Shown: piece by piece, positions 18,196 to 26,546 of the stretch
Layout: each line of letters opens with the position of its first letter
Numbering within the stretch: position 1 is the first letter of the stretch
DNA from: Bradyrhizobium tropiciagri
GTDB lineage: Bacteria; Pseudomonadota; Alphaproteobacteria; Rhizobiales; Xanthobacteraceae
Assembly: GCF_001189845.1 (NCBI RefSeq)
Contig: NZ_LFLZ01000057.1
Location: 1 to 59,857, forward strand
Direction of reading: 5' to 3'
DNA: 59,857 nucleotides
Made by a program: the position numbers and the translations under genes
Notes under the pieces: model-generated
Told to the model about the DNA's origin: nothing
Seen by the model: the letters and a program-made list of their open reading frames with translations, nothing else
The model's database searches: none

Positions 18196-18236
18196 AAAGC
18201 GCGATGACGATTCAACCCAATCTCATCGCGCTTTAG
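18196..18236. terminator. Hairpin between convergent genes, possible bidirectional terminator
   Basis: A perfect 13-bp stem, TAAAGCGCGATGA / TCATCGCGCTTTA, lying between the CAP gene and the opposing secreted-protein gene. It lacks a long T tract, so it may instead be a dispersed repeat; AAAGCGCGAT with ATCGCGC recurs near 49881. Confidence 0.5.
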
Positions 18237-18238
18237 CG

Positions 18239-18904
18239 TCAGTTGCGCTTCGCAACCTTGGTCGGCGGCGGCGATGCCGGCGTGAACAATTTCTTCAGAC
18301 CGTCCAATCCTTCGGAGAGCCGCGGCCATTCGCAGGAGAACGAGCCCTTCACGCAGCTTCCGGCCTGTGGCCGCACCTTAGGAAGAGGCACGGCGGCGGC
18401 GACCCGTGGCTTCGCCGGCCGTGCGACCGGGGCGGGTACTTTTGCCGACTCGCTGTGCACGGGCTCATTGTGCAGCGAGGCCTGCTGGATCTGCGGCGGC
18501 CGCTCCTGCTTTTCCTGCCGCTCGAGCTGCTTGGCGTTGAACGCCGCGACGATGCTGGAGCGGCGCTCCTTCTCGAGATAGCCGGTATATTCCTGGTCGA
18601 TCTTCTTCTGCTCGTCCGGCGTCGGATTGGGACCGGCGATGTCGAAGCTGCGGTCCTGCATGAAGTCGTAATAGGTGTAGCCGCCGCCGGGCTTGCGGCG
18701 TCCGGCAAACTTGGCGTTGCAGTCGGCGAGTTGCGCGGTCTTGTCTTCCTTGGTCTTCGCCTTCTCGGCGAGGTCGGCGCAATCCTCGAAATCCTTCGGG
18801 GCGCTGCGCCACCATTGCGCATGCGCGCGCATCGGCGCCAGCGCGAACGCAGCGACAAAAACGGCAACAGCCAACGTCGATGATCGTGACGGCATCACGG
18901 ACAT
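18239..18904 (-). CDS. Secreted hypothetical protein, proline/lysine-rich C-terminus
   Basis: About 221 residues with a signal peptide (LAVAVFVAAFALAPMRAHA). I use ATG 18904; ATG 18895 and TTG 18913 are equally possible because no clear ribosome site is present. The mature protein starts QWWRSAPKDFEDCADLAEKA, has a Tyr-rich GGGYTYYDF patch, an acidic/basic helix rich in E, K and Q (about 120-145), then a Pro/Ala-rich linker and the end segment SCVKGSFSCEW. Four cysteines could form two disulfides in the periplasm. I recognise no characterised family; similar proteins are common in Bradyrhizobium as hypothetical proteins. Confidence 0.75.
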   Translation of the reverse strand: MSVMPSRSSTLAVAVFVAAFALAPMRAHAQWWRSAPKDFEDCADLAEKAKTKEDKTAQLADCNAKFAGRRKPGGGYTYYDFMQDRSFDIAGPNPTPDEQKKIDQEYTGYLEKERRSSIVAAFNAKQLERQEKQERPPQIQQASLHNEPVHSESAKVPAPVARPAKPRVAAAVPLPKVRPQAGSCVKGSFSCEWPRLSEGLDGLKKLFTPASPPPTKVAKRN

Positions 18905-19109
18905 TGCAAGCAAACCCGAACGACACAGAATGAGCAGATTGTCGCCATTTTAGTGACGCTTGTCACCCGGGAACCCGACGATTTTCCTCACCCTGTGGAC
19001 TGCCGCCGATACCGCTGTGTCCGGTGGAACCCAGCCCTGCGGTATTGGAATATCTCCAGAATTTTCAGCGAAGGCGACCGGAACCTCAGAACAATTCGTC
19101 TCGAATTGC

Positions 19110-20207
19110 TCACTTCACCCGGTGCAGCAATGCCACCAGTTCCGCCTGCCGATGCGTGCCGGTTTTCTGGAAGATCGTCTTGAGTTGGTTGCGCGCGGTG
19201 GCAAGGGCAATGCCGGCCTCCTGTGCCGCCGCTTCGACTGAATCGCCGCGCGCAAGCCGCGTGGCGAGGCGTGCCTGCGCCGGCGTCAATTCGAAGGTCG
19301 CCGCCAGCAGCGCAGAATCGAATGCGGCGCTGCCTTCGAGATCGCGGATCAACAGGATCGCGCGCGCGCCCAGGAACGGTGAGCGCGCGGCGGGAGGCAC
19401 CGGCTGCAGCTGGATCAAGATCGGCCGCTTGTCGATCCGGCGCACCACGATCGGCGACGACGGGAGCGGCTGCAGGTCCGAATTGTGAGCCAGCTGATCG
19501 ATCAGCCTGGTCAGGTCGGCATTGGCCTGCCGGTCGAGCAGGGTGAGCCGATTGTTGCGGATCGCGAGGTCGCGGCCGAGGCAGGCTTCCGCTTGGCCAT
19601 TCATGCCGATGACGGCGCCGAAGCGGCCGACGGCGATCGCCGCGACCTGGATTAGGTCGAGCGCACTGGTGATGCCCGAGATCGCCGAGCGGCCGACGAC
19701 GGTGGACAGCGTCGCGGCTTCGGTCAGCCGCGCCGACACGCGCGAGAGTGCCTTGACCTCGTCGGCGTCGAACATGCCTTCCTTTGGCGAGCGCTGAATG
19801 GTCAACGCCCACAGGGCGGAGCCGGCGTGAAATCCGATCCCGGCAAACCATTTCAGTCCGAACTCGCCGAGCGTGGCGTAGAGCGGATCGCGCAGCATGT
19901 CCGCCTCGGAGGCGAACAGGTCCGCGTCGGTGATGACCTCGGTACCGGCGAGCAGCAGCGGCACACCGCGCGACGCGCGAATGTCGGTGAGGTGAAGATT
20001 GTGCGGGAAGTAGATCTTGCTGAAATAGTCGGTGATCGATTGTGTGCGTGGAATGTCTTCAGTGCGGACATCGCTCTGGAGCAAGGCAGCCCCGGTCGCG
20101 CCGACGGCCGCGCAGACCTCGTCCATGAAGGACGGCCAGGTCGCGGGATCGAGTACCACGTCGCCAAGGCGCGCGGTCACGTCGTCCAGCCGGTGCACGT
20201 CGACCAA
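19110..20207 (-). CDS. LuxR-type helix-turn-helix transcriptional regulator
   Basis: A 365-residue regulator read from TTG 20207, with GGAG at acceptable distance and an in-frame stop a short way upstream; GTG 20198 is an alternative. The N-terminal and middle parts look like a PAS/sensor region (FSKIYFPHNLHLTDI, GMNGQAEACLGRDLAIRNNRL). The last 60 residues form the LuxR HTH: FELTPAQARLATRLARGDSVEAAA, then the recognition helix region ATARNQLKTIFQKTGTHRQAELV. The signal is unknown. It lacks the acyl-homoserine-lactone-binding domain pattern, so it is probably not a quorum-sensing receptor. Neighbours give no clear target. Confidence 0.87.
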   Translation of the reverse strand: MVDVHRLDDVTARLGDVVLDPATWPSFMDEVCAAVGATGAALLQSDVRTEDIPRTQSITDYFSKIYFPHNLHLTDIRASRGVPLLLAGTEVITDADLFASEADMLRDPLYATLGEFGLKWFAGIGFHAGSALWALTIQRSPKEGMFDADEVKALSRVSARLTEAATLSTVVGRSAISGITSALDLIQVAAIAVGRFGAVIGMNGQAEACLGRDLAIRNNRLTLLDRQANADLTRLIDQLAHNSDLQPLPSSPIVVRRIDKRPILIQLQPVPPAARSPFLGARAILLIRDLEGSAAFDSALLAATFELTPAQARLATRLARGDSVEAAAQEAGIALATARNQLKTIFQKTGTHRQAELVALLHRVK

Positions 20208-20402
20208 AGGCTTAAGCTCCGCCTGATGCAGTTTTTCGTTGTTTCACAAGGCGAAACAGGAAAAGCCTGGTTGCGCCCGGTACCGGGCATAAGACAACCC
20301 CGGCCGCCGGTCATGCAAGTAAAATCAGCGGCGCGGCCTCGGGCCAGGCCGGAAACCCCAGCGAAACATAGTCGAAAATCGGCGAGCGGTGCGGACCCAC
20401 CG

Positions 20403-21035
20403 CTACCGCAAGCGCAGGTCGGTCAATGCGACGCGGCAGAAGCTGGCGGCGATCGCGACGACGTCCTCGACGGTTTGCGGATATTGCTTCGAGACCCAGC
20501 GCAGCGCGATCGAGATGACCGCGCCGACCATGCCGGTCGAGAGCAGCGTCGCCGCCGCGCCCCTGTCGCCATGTTTCGCATCGAGCACCGGCGGCACCAG
20601 GATGTCGCTGAAGACGCGCCCGGCGTCGAGCTTGACGGCATCGACCGCCGGGCTGATGCCGGAGATTTCCAGCAGGAAGACCCGCGCAGGCTTCGGATGC
20701 TCCTTTAGCCGGGTAAAATACAGCGTCAGCGCGGCGTGCAGTCTTGCTTCGGCATCGTCGCCGGCGGCCGCGGCGGCAGCCGTCATTTCCTCGTGCAGAT
20801 GGCCGACGACATGGTTGTAGGCGGCGATCAGCAGCGCTTCGCTGTTGGCGAACGACTCGTAGAAGTAGCGCTCGGTGAGCTCGGCGGCCTCGCAGATCGC
20901 CTTCACCGTCGCGCTGCGATAGCCGACCTCGCCATAGACCTCGATCGCGGCGTCGATCAGCTTCAGCCGCCGCTCGGTGCGGCGCTCCTCGGCGTCCATA
21001 CCGCCATAGAGGCGGGCTTTCCGGCTGCTTGCCAT
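20403..21035 (-). CDS. TetR/AcrR family transcriptional regulator
   Basis: About 210 residues from ATG 21035; ATG 21059 overlaps the palindromic operator and ATG 20999 is a shorter option. The N-terminal TetR HTH is clear: RRLKLIDAAIEVYGEVGY, SATVKAICEAAELTERYFYESF. The rest is the helical ligand-binding and dimerisation domain. The gene is divergent from a Baeyer-Villiger-type monooxygenase, and a perfect 10-bp dyad lies between them. The simplest reading is a repressor of the monooxygenase and of itself, released by the oxygenase substrate or a related hydrophobic compound. Confidence 0.9.
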   Translation of the reverse strand: MASSRKARLYGGMDAEERRTERRLKLIDAAIEVYGEVGYRSATVKAICEAAELTERYFYESFANSEALLIAAYNHVVGHLHEEMTAAAAAAGDDAEARLHAALTLYFTRLKEHPKPARVFLLEISGISPAVDAVKLDAGRVFSDILVPPVLDAKHGDRGAAATLLSTGMVGAVISIALRWVSKQYPQTVEDVVAIAASFCRVALTDLRLR

Positions 21036-21057
21036 GAAAAGTCTATTGACACGAGCC

Positions 21058-21085
21058 ATTGTCAGATGTCAAGTTATCTGACAAT
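21058..21085. promoter_or_regulatory. Palindromic operator for the divergent TetR regulator
   Basis: Perfect inverted repeat ATTGTCAGAT-8-ATCTGACAAT in the 85-bp space between the TetR gene and the monooxygenase gene. A further half-site-like TTGTCA follows at 21090-21095 and TTGACA lies at 21046-21051. Arm length and spacer fit a TetR-family dimer site. Confidence 0.8.
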
Positions 21086-21120
21086 AAGGATTGTCAATTC
21101 TGCCGCGGGAGGGTCAGGGC

Positions 21121-22626
21121 GTGTCCACTCATTTCGACGTGTTGATCGTGGGTGCCGGCTTGTCAGGCATCGGCGCCGGCTATCATTTGCAGACCAACTG
21201 TCCGGACCGCAGCTACGCCATTCTCGAAGGCCGCGATTGCATTGGCGGGACCTGGGACCTGTTCCGCTATCCCGGTATCCGCTCCGACTCCGACATGTAC
21301 ACGCTCGGCTATTCGTTCCGGCCGTGGACCGCGCCGAAGGCGATCGCCGACGGGCCGTCGATCCTGAACTATGTGCGTGAGACCGCGCGCGCCTATGGCA
21401 TCGACAAGAAGATCCGCTTCAACCACCGCGTCGTGCGCGCCGACTGGTCGTCGGCCGACTCGCAATGGACGGTCGAAGTCGAGCGCGGGCCGGAGCAGAC
21501 GATCGAGCGCCTGACCTGCAACTTCCTGTTCATGTGCAGCGGCTACTACAAATATGAGCACGGCTACACGCCGGACTTCCCGGGCATCGCTGATTTCGCC
21601 GGCCGCGTCGTCCATCCGCAGAAATGGACCGACGACATCGATTATGCCGGTAAGAAGGTGGTGGTGATCGGCAGCGGCGCGACCGCGGTGACCCTGGTGC
21701 CGGAAATGGCCAAGACTGCGGCTCATGTCACGATGCTGCAGCGTTCACCGACCTATGTCGTGGCGCGGCCAGACGAGGACAAGGTCGCCAACTGGTTGCG
21801 GGCGCGGCTGCCGGCGAAACTCGCCTACGGCCTCACGCGCTGGAAGAACGTGCTGCTCGGCATGTACTTCTACCGGCTCTGCAAGCGCGATCCGGAGCGC
21901 GTGAAGAAGCTGATCCTCGGCGGCGTGCGCCAGGCGCTCGGCCCCGATTACGACGTCGCCACGCATTTTACCCCGAGCTACAATCCGTGGGACCAAAGGC
22001 TTTGCCTGGTGCCGAACGGAGATCTGTTTCAATCGCTGCGCAGCGGCGGATCGTCCGTCGTCACCGACCAGATCGAGACTTTCACGCCCGGCGGTATCAA
22101 GCTCAAGAGCGGCAATGTGCTCGACGCAGATGTCGTGGTGACCGCGACCGGCCTCGATCTGCAGGTGCTCGGCGGGCTCGAGATCAAGGTCGACGGTGCG
22201 CCGGTCGACCTGTCGAAGACCATGAACTACAAGGGGCTGATGTATTCGGGCGTACCGAACCTCGCCGCCGCCTTCGGCTACACCAACGCGTCCTGGACGC
22301 TGAAATGCGACCTGACCTGCGAATATGTTTGCCGCATGCTCAACCACATGAAGGCGAACGGCTACGCGCAGGTGACGCCGCGGCGGAACGATCCTGATGT
22401 GACCGAACTGCCCTGGGTGGATTTCTCCTCGGGCTATATCCAGCGCGCCGCCGCCCGGTTCCCCAAGCAGGGCTCGCGCCGGCCGTGGCGGCTCTACCAG
22501 AACTATGCGCTCGACATCATGACGCTGCGCTTCGGCTCGCTGAAGGATGAGGCGATCGAGTTTCTGCCGGCGCGCCGGACCAGCGCGGCGGATGCTGCCG
22601 CGAATCCGGCGCGGCAGGTCGCATAA
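21121..22626 (+). CDS. Flavin-containing (Baeyer-Villiger-type) monooxygenase
   Basis: A 501-residue NADPH- and FAD-dependent class B monooxygenase starting at GTG 21121, which has GGGAGGG upstream. It has the FAD Rossmann motif GAGLSG (11-16), the GGTWDLFRYPG segment, the Baeyer-Villiger fingerprint FAGRVVHPQKW (F-x-G-x3-H-x3-W) between the two nucleotide-binding folds, and the NADPH motif GSGATA. It should insert oxygen next to a ketone, or oxidise a heteroatom, in a hydrophobic substrate. The divergent TetR gene and operator suggest inducible expression. No esterase follows to cut an ester product; a tRNA is next. Confidence 0.93.
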   Translation: MSTHFDVLIVGAGLSGIGAGYHLQTNCPDRSYAILEGRDCIGGTWDLFRYPGIRSDSDMYTLGYSFRPWTAPKAIADGPSILNYVRETARAYGIDKKIRFNHRVVRADWSSADSQWTVEVERGPEQTIERLTCNFLFMCSGYYKYEHGYTPDFPGIADFAGRVVHPQKWTDDIDYAGKKVVVIGSGATAVTLVPEMAKTAAHVTMLQRSPTYVVARPDEDKVANWLRARLPAKLAYGLTRWKNVLLGMYFYRLCKRDPERVKKLILGGVRQALGPDYDVATHFTPSYNPWDQRLCLVPNGDLFQSLRSGGSSVVTDQIETFTPGGIKLKSGNVLDADVVVTATGLDLQVLGGLEIKVDGAPVDLSKTMNYKGLMYSGVPNLAAAFGYTNASWTLKCDLTCEYVCRMLNHMKANGYAQVTPRRNDPDVTELPWVDFSSGYIQRAAARFPKQGSRRPWRLYQNYALDIMTLRFGSLKDEAIEFLPARRTSAADAAANPARQVA

Positions 22627-22740
22627 CGCGCGACGCCGCGAACGCAACTTCGCGCGCGCCCGGACTGGCGCGGGCTGGCGATCATTCGGCTCCTCTGCTA
22701 TGGGAGGGCTGCGCCCGCATGCTTGAGCCGCGGGCGGTGC

Positions 22741-22817
22741 GGTCCCGTAGCTCAGCCGGATAGAGCGACGGTTTCCTAAACCGTAGGTCGGAAGTTCGAG
22801 TCTTCCCGGGATCGCCA
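22741..22817 (+). tRNA. tRNA-Arg (anticodon CCT, reads AGG)
   Basis: A 77-base cloverleaf. The 7-bp acceptor stem GGTCCCG / CGGGATC has one G-T pair. The anticodon stem-loop is ACGGT-TTCCTAA-ACCGT with CCT in the loop, and the T arm is GGAAG-TTCGAGT-CTTCC. G73 and an encoded CCA end follow. No integrase or flanking duplication marks it as a used attachment site. Confidence 0.95.
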
Positions 22818-22995
22818 TTTTCCGCCTGGTTGCGCGCAGCGACGCCATCGGCGACCGCCTCCACCCCTCATCGAAGCCGCAAACGGCCTTCTGCGCTGCC
22901 TTTCGGCGCGGTGCGGCGGGCGTTTGCCGCTAAATTCACCCCAAATTAGGGAACGCTCCGGACAATGGGGAGGGGGCCACCGGAAGTCCGCGCGC

Positions 22996-24414
22996 ATGCG
23001 AGCTAGCGTTCCAGAACGGGTTGAAGAGGGCGGCAGCGACGCCCTCCGCGATCCGCTGCGTTCAAGCGGCCGGCCGCTCGTTGTCGATGTCGACGAGGTG
23101 ATGGTAACGGGAAGCACCGTCCCGGCGGGGATCGCTTCCGAATTGAGCCGTCGCGTTCTCGCGGTCACCACGGCGATGGCCACCGCGTTCGGACCGGAAG
23201 CGCGCTCGACACACGTTGTCGATCGGTCGGGTTTCGATCCATCCCGCGCTCAGTTCGACCGTGACGCGGTGACCTTCCTCTTGCAGGTGCTCGGCGAAGG
23301 CCGCCCGGTCTACCTCTGTTCGGAAAGCTATTCCGAGCCGTTCGTCAGCGCTGTTGCCCAGCATCTCGGCGTCTTCACCGCCTGGGCTGCCGCACCGGCC
23401 GGCCGGTCGTCGACGGCGCGGAGCGAAGACTTGCCGCCCGTGCTGCGCCAGGGCTTTGACTATATCGGCGGCGCAACGATCGCCTTGCCGGACTTCGCAT
23501 CGCGCGTGGCGCGCCCCGGTCGATCCGAACCGGCTGCGCCCGCGCCGGCCGGTGTGCACAGCTGGCTGAAGCTGCTCCGGGTGCATCAATACGCGAAGAA
23601 CGCCCTCGTGCTGGTGCCGCTGCTGACCGCGCATAAATTTACGCTGGGATCGGCGGCGACGTCGCTGCTTGCGGCGATCGCATTCTCGCTCTGTGCGTCG
23701 GGCGCCTACATCCTGAACGACATTCTCGACATCAGGGCCGACCGCGCGCATCCGGCCAAGCGCAACCGTCCGATCGCAAGCGGTGCGATCCCGGCGTCGC
23801 AGGCTGCCGGCGCGATGGCCCTGGCGCTTGCAGCCGCATTCGCGATCGCCTTGTGCATATCGGCCACATTCGGCGGTGTCCTGCTCGGCTATCTCGCGCT
23901 GACCACGTCCTATTCGCTGCGGCTCAAACGCATCGCGATCGTCGACGTCGTCGTGCTGGCGACGCTTTACACCGTCCGCGTGATCGGCGGCGCGGTCGCG
24001 ATCAATGTGCCGATGTCGGAATGGCTGCTCGCGTTCTCGCTGTTCATCTTCATGTCGCTGGCGCTGGTGAAGCGCCACATCGAGCTCGCCAGCCAGCCGG
24101 ACGGCGCCGTGCTGGCGGCGCGCGGCTACCAGGTCGACGACAAATCGATGATTGCGATCCTCGCCGCGGCATCTGGCTTCAATGCCGTCGTGATCTTCAC
24201 GCTCTACATCTCGTCCGATTCGGTTCGCGCGCTCTACAGCCATCCGCAACTGCTTTGGGCCTGCTGTCCGATCCTGATGTACTGGATCGGCCGCGTGATG
24301 CTGTTCGCACAGCGCGGATTGATCGACGACGATCCGGTGATGTTCGCGCTCCGGGATCGCGCCAGCTGGGTCGGGCTTGGCGCGATCGGCGTCATCATGC
24401 TCGCCGCCATCTAG
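22996..24414 (+). CDS. UbiA-family prenyltransferase with N-terminal HAD-like domain (DPPR-synthase-like)
   Basis: About 472 residues from ATG 22996 (MRASVPER); the TTG at 22924 is a weaker choice. Residues about 190-472 form a UbiA-type membrane domain with 7-9 hydrophobic helices. It has the prenyl-diphosphate/Mg motif NDILDIRADRAHPAKRNRP, the form seen in decaprenyl-phosphate phosphoribosyltransferase (Rv3806c, NoeC), which moves 5-phosphoribose onto polyprenyl phosphate. The first about 170 residues resemble a HAD phosphatase, but key parts are altered: DVDEV replaces DxDGT and GGATIALP replaces the usual G(N/D)SxxD. The DprE1-like gene begins 2 bp after the stop. Function as a phosphoribosyl- or other glycosyl-lipid synthase is inferred from this context. 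Confidence 0.88.
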   Translation: MRASVPERVEEGGSDALRDPLRSSGRPLVVDVDEVMVTGSTVPAGIASELSRRVLAVTTAMATAFGPEARSTHVVDRSGFDPSRAQFDRDAVTFLLQVLGEGRPVYLCSESYSEPFVSAVAQHLGVFTAWAAAPAGRSSTARSEDLPPVLRQGFDYIGGATIALPDFASRVARPGRSEPAAPAPAGVHSWLKLLRVHQYAKNALVLVPLLTAHKFTLGSAATSLLAAIAFSLCASGAYILNDILDIRADRAHPAKRNRPIASGAIPASQAAGAMALALAAAFAIALCISATFGGVLLGYLALTTSYSLRLKRIAIVDVVVLATLYTVRVIGGAVAINVPMSEWLLAFSLFIFMSLALVKRHIELASQPDGAVLAARGYQVDDKSMIAILAAASGFNAVVIFTLYISSDSVRALYSHPQLLWACCPILMYWIGRVMLFAQRGLIDDDPVMFALRDRASWVGLGAIGVIMLAAI

Positions 24415-24416
24415 CG

Positions 24417-25801
24417 ATGCCGGCGGCTGCATTGCCAGGACGTGCGACGGCGAGCTCCAATCCGGGCGCGATTGGCCTGTCCGGCTGGGGCAACTATCCG
24501 AGGGTGTCGACCGAACTGCTGGCGCCGCGGACGCCCGCGGGCGCACGGGAGCATCTGATCGGGCGCTCCGGCGTCGTCGCGCGCGGCGCGGGCCGCGCCT
24601 ATGGCGATGCGGCGATCGGCACGCACTCGACGATTTCGACGCGCTGCCTGAACCGGATGCGGAGCTTCGATGCCGCAACCGGCCAGTTGACGGTCGAAGC
24701 CGGCGTGACCATTGCCGATATCCTTGCCGCGTTCGAGCCACGCGGCTTCTTCCTGAAGGTCGTGCCCGGCACCAAATTCGTGACCGTCGGCGGCGCGATC
24801 GCGGCCGACGTGCATGGCAAGAACCACCATCGCGACGGCGGCTTCGGCACGATCGTCGAGTCTTTCCGCCTCGCGCTGCCGGGCGGCGAGATCGTGTCGT
24901 GCTCGCGCTCGGAGAACGCTGCACTGTTCATGGCGACGCTCGGAGGCATGGGCCTGACCGGCATGATCCTCGAGGCGACGTTGCGGCTGCTTCCGATCGA
25001 GACGGCCTGGCTGCGGCAGGACACCCGCGTCGCCGGCAATCTCGAGGCGGCGATCGATCAACTGGAAGGCGGCGCATCGGCCACCTATTCGGTGGCCTGG
25101 ATCGACTGCCTTGCGCGCGGCGCGGCGCTCGGACGCTCGCTGGTCTATCTCGCCGAGCACGCCACGCGCCGTGACCAGGAGTTGCTGGGGCCCGAGCTCG
25201 CGCCGTTCCCCAGCCCTCGCATGTCGCGGCTATCGGTGCCGGAGCTGTTTCCCGGTTGGCTGCTCAACCGCGTATCGATGCGGGCGTCAACGAGCTGTAC
25301 TTCCGCCGCGGCGCTGCGCAGCAAGGCAGGCAGCGGCTCGTGCATTGGGATCCCTATTTCTTCCCGCTCGACGCGATCGCCGACTGGAACAGGATCTACG
25401 GCCGCCGCGGCTTCGTGCAGTATCAATGCGTGATCCCGCAAGCGCGCGCACGTCGCGTGCTTGCCGAAATCCTGGATCGGGTCTCGCGGCGCGGCGATGC
25501 GTCGTTCCTCGCCGTGCTCAAGCAGCTCGGCGATGGCGGTGGACCGATGTCGTTTCCGCTGCGCGGCTACACATTGACGATGGACTTTCCGGTCAGCGAC
25601 ACGCTGTTCGCGTTTCTTGATGAGCTTGATGCGTTGGTGGTCGATGCCGGCGGCCGGCTCTACCTCGCCAAGGACGCGCGGCAATCCCGCGCGACATTCG
25701 AATCCGGATATCCTGGCCTTGCGGCCTTGCGGGACATCCGCCAGCAGACCGGGGCGAACACCCGCCTTGTCTCCCATCTTTCAGCACGGCTTGGAATTTG
25801 A
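24417..25801 (+). pseudogene. DprE1-like FAD oxidase (decaprenylphosphoryl-ribose 2-oxidase), frameshifted
   Basis: With one base restored it would be 461 residues, the length I recall for mycobacterial DprE1. The FAD-binding part (GWGNYP, ARGAGRAYGD, GGAIAADVHGKNHHRDG) is in frame up to about 25284. The substrate domain continues in the -1 frame from NELYFRRG to the TGA at 25799-25801 and keeps the SFPLRG and YLAKDAR motifs (lysine corresponding to K418). Restoring a G in CGGGCGTCAAC repairs it. The residue matching DprE1 Cys387, the benzothiazinone target, is threonine (codon 25577-25579). The enzyme family oxidises the ribose 2'-hydroxyl of a polyprenyl-phosphoryl sugar. The gene begins 2 bp after the UbiA gene and overlaps the DprE2-like gene by one base. 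It may be a functional gene with an assembly error. Confidence 0.85.
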
Positions 25802-26546
25802 TGACCGGCACAAAATCAATTCTGGTGATCGGCGGCAGCTCGGATATCGGGCATGCGACGGCGCTGCGCTATGCAAAGGAGGGCTGGCGCGTGACGCTCG
25901 CTGCCCGCGACCGCGAGGCCGCGCAGCGCAATGCGGATGATGTCAGGACGCGCAGCAGCGTCGAAACGACGGTTCAATCGCTCGACGTGTTGGAGACCGC
26001 GCAGCTGGCCGGCTTCGTCGCCGGCCTGTCCGTGCTCCCCGACACCGTGGTGTGCGTCGTCGGAGAACTCGGCGACCAGTTGCGGGCGCAGACCGATCCC
26101 GAGCTTGCGACGACGATCATGCGCACCAATTTCGAGGCGCCCAGCCTGTTGCTCGAACTGTTCGCGCAAGCCTTCGAGGCGCGCGGCTCGGGAACCATCA
26201 TCGGGGTCAGCTCGGTCGCCGGCGATCGCGGGCGGGCGTCGAACTACTATTACGGCGCGGCCAAAGCGGCTTCTCGCAATTCCTGTCCGGGCTGCGCAAC
26301 CGCCTGGCACTCGCGGGTAAGGTCCGCGTCGTCACCGTAAAGCCCGGCTTCGTGCGCACCAGGATGACCGCGCATATGAAGCTGCCGGCGCCCCTGACGG
26401 TCGATCCGGACCGCGTCGCCGAGGATATCTACCTCGCCGATGTGGCGAGACCGCGCGACGTGATCTATGTGGCCCGGCGGTTCCGGCTGGTGATGGCGAT
26501 CATCTGCGCGCTGCCGGAGACGATCTTCAAGCGGATGCGCATCTGA
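25801..26546 (+). pseudogene. DprE2-like SDR (decaprenylphosphoryl-2-keto-pentose reductase), frameshifted
   Basis: About 248 residues if repaired, close to DprE2. The start ATG 25801 overlaps the previous stop (TGATG), so translation is coupled. The N-terminal Rossmann motif GGSSDIGHA and the catalytic YYGAAK (tyrosine and lysine) lie in one frame. The C-terminal half (FSQFLSGLRNRL, VVTVKPGFVRTRM) lies in the -1 frame from about 26268. One missing G in AAAGC-GGC explains it. DprE2 reduces the 2-keto intermediate to the arabinose epimer with NADH. The 3' end overlaps the opposing glycosyltransferase gene by 20 bp. As with its neighbour, error and true decay cannot be told apart here. Confidence 0.83.

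Noticed and set aside
22741..22995. tRNA-Arg as an integration site of a genomic island
   Set aside because: No integrase, no direct repeat of the tRNA 3' end, and neighbours on both sides look like normal chromosome.
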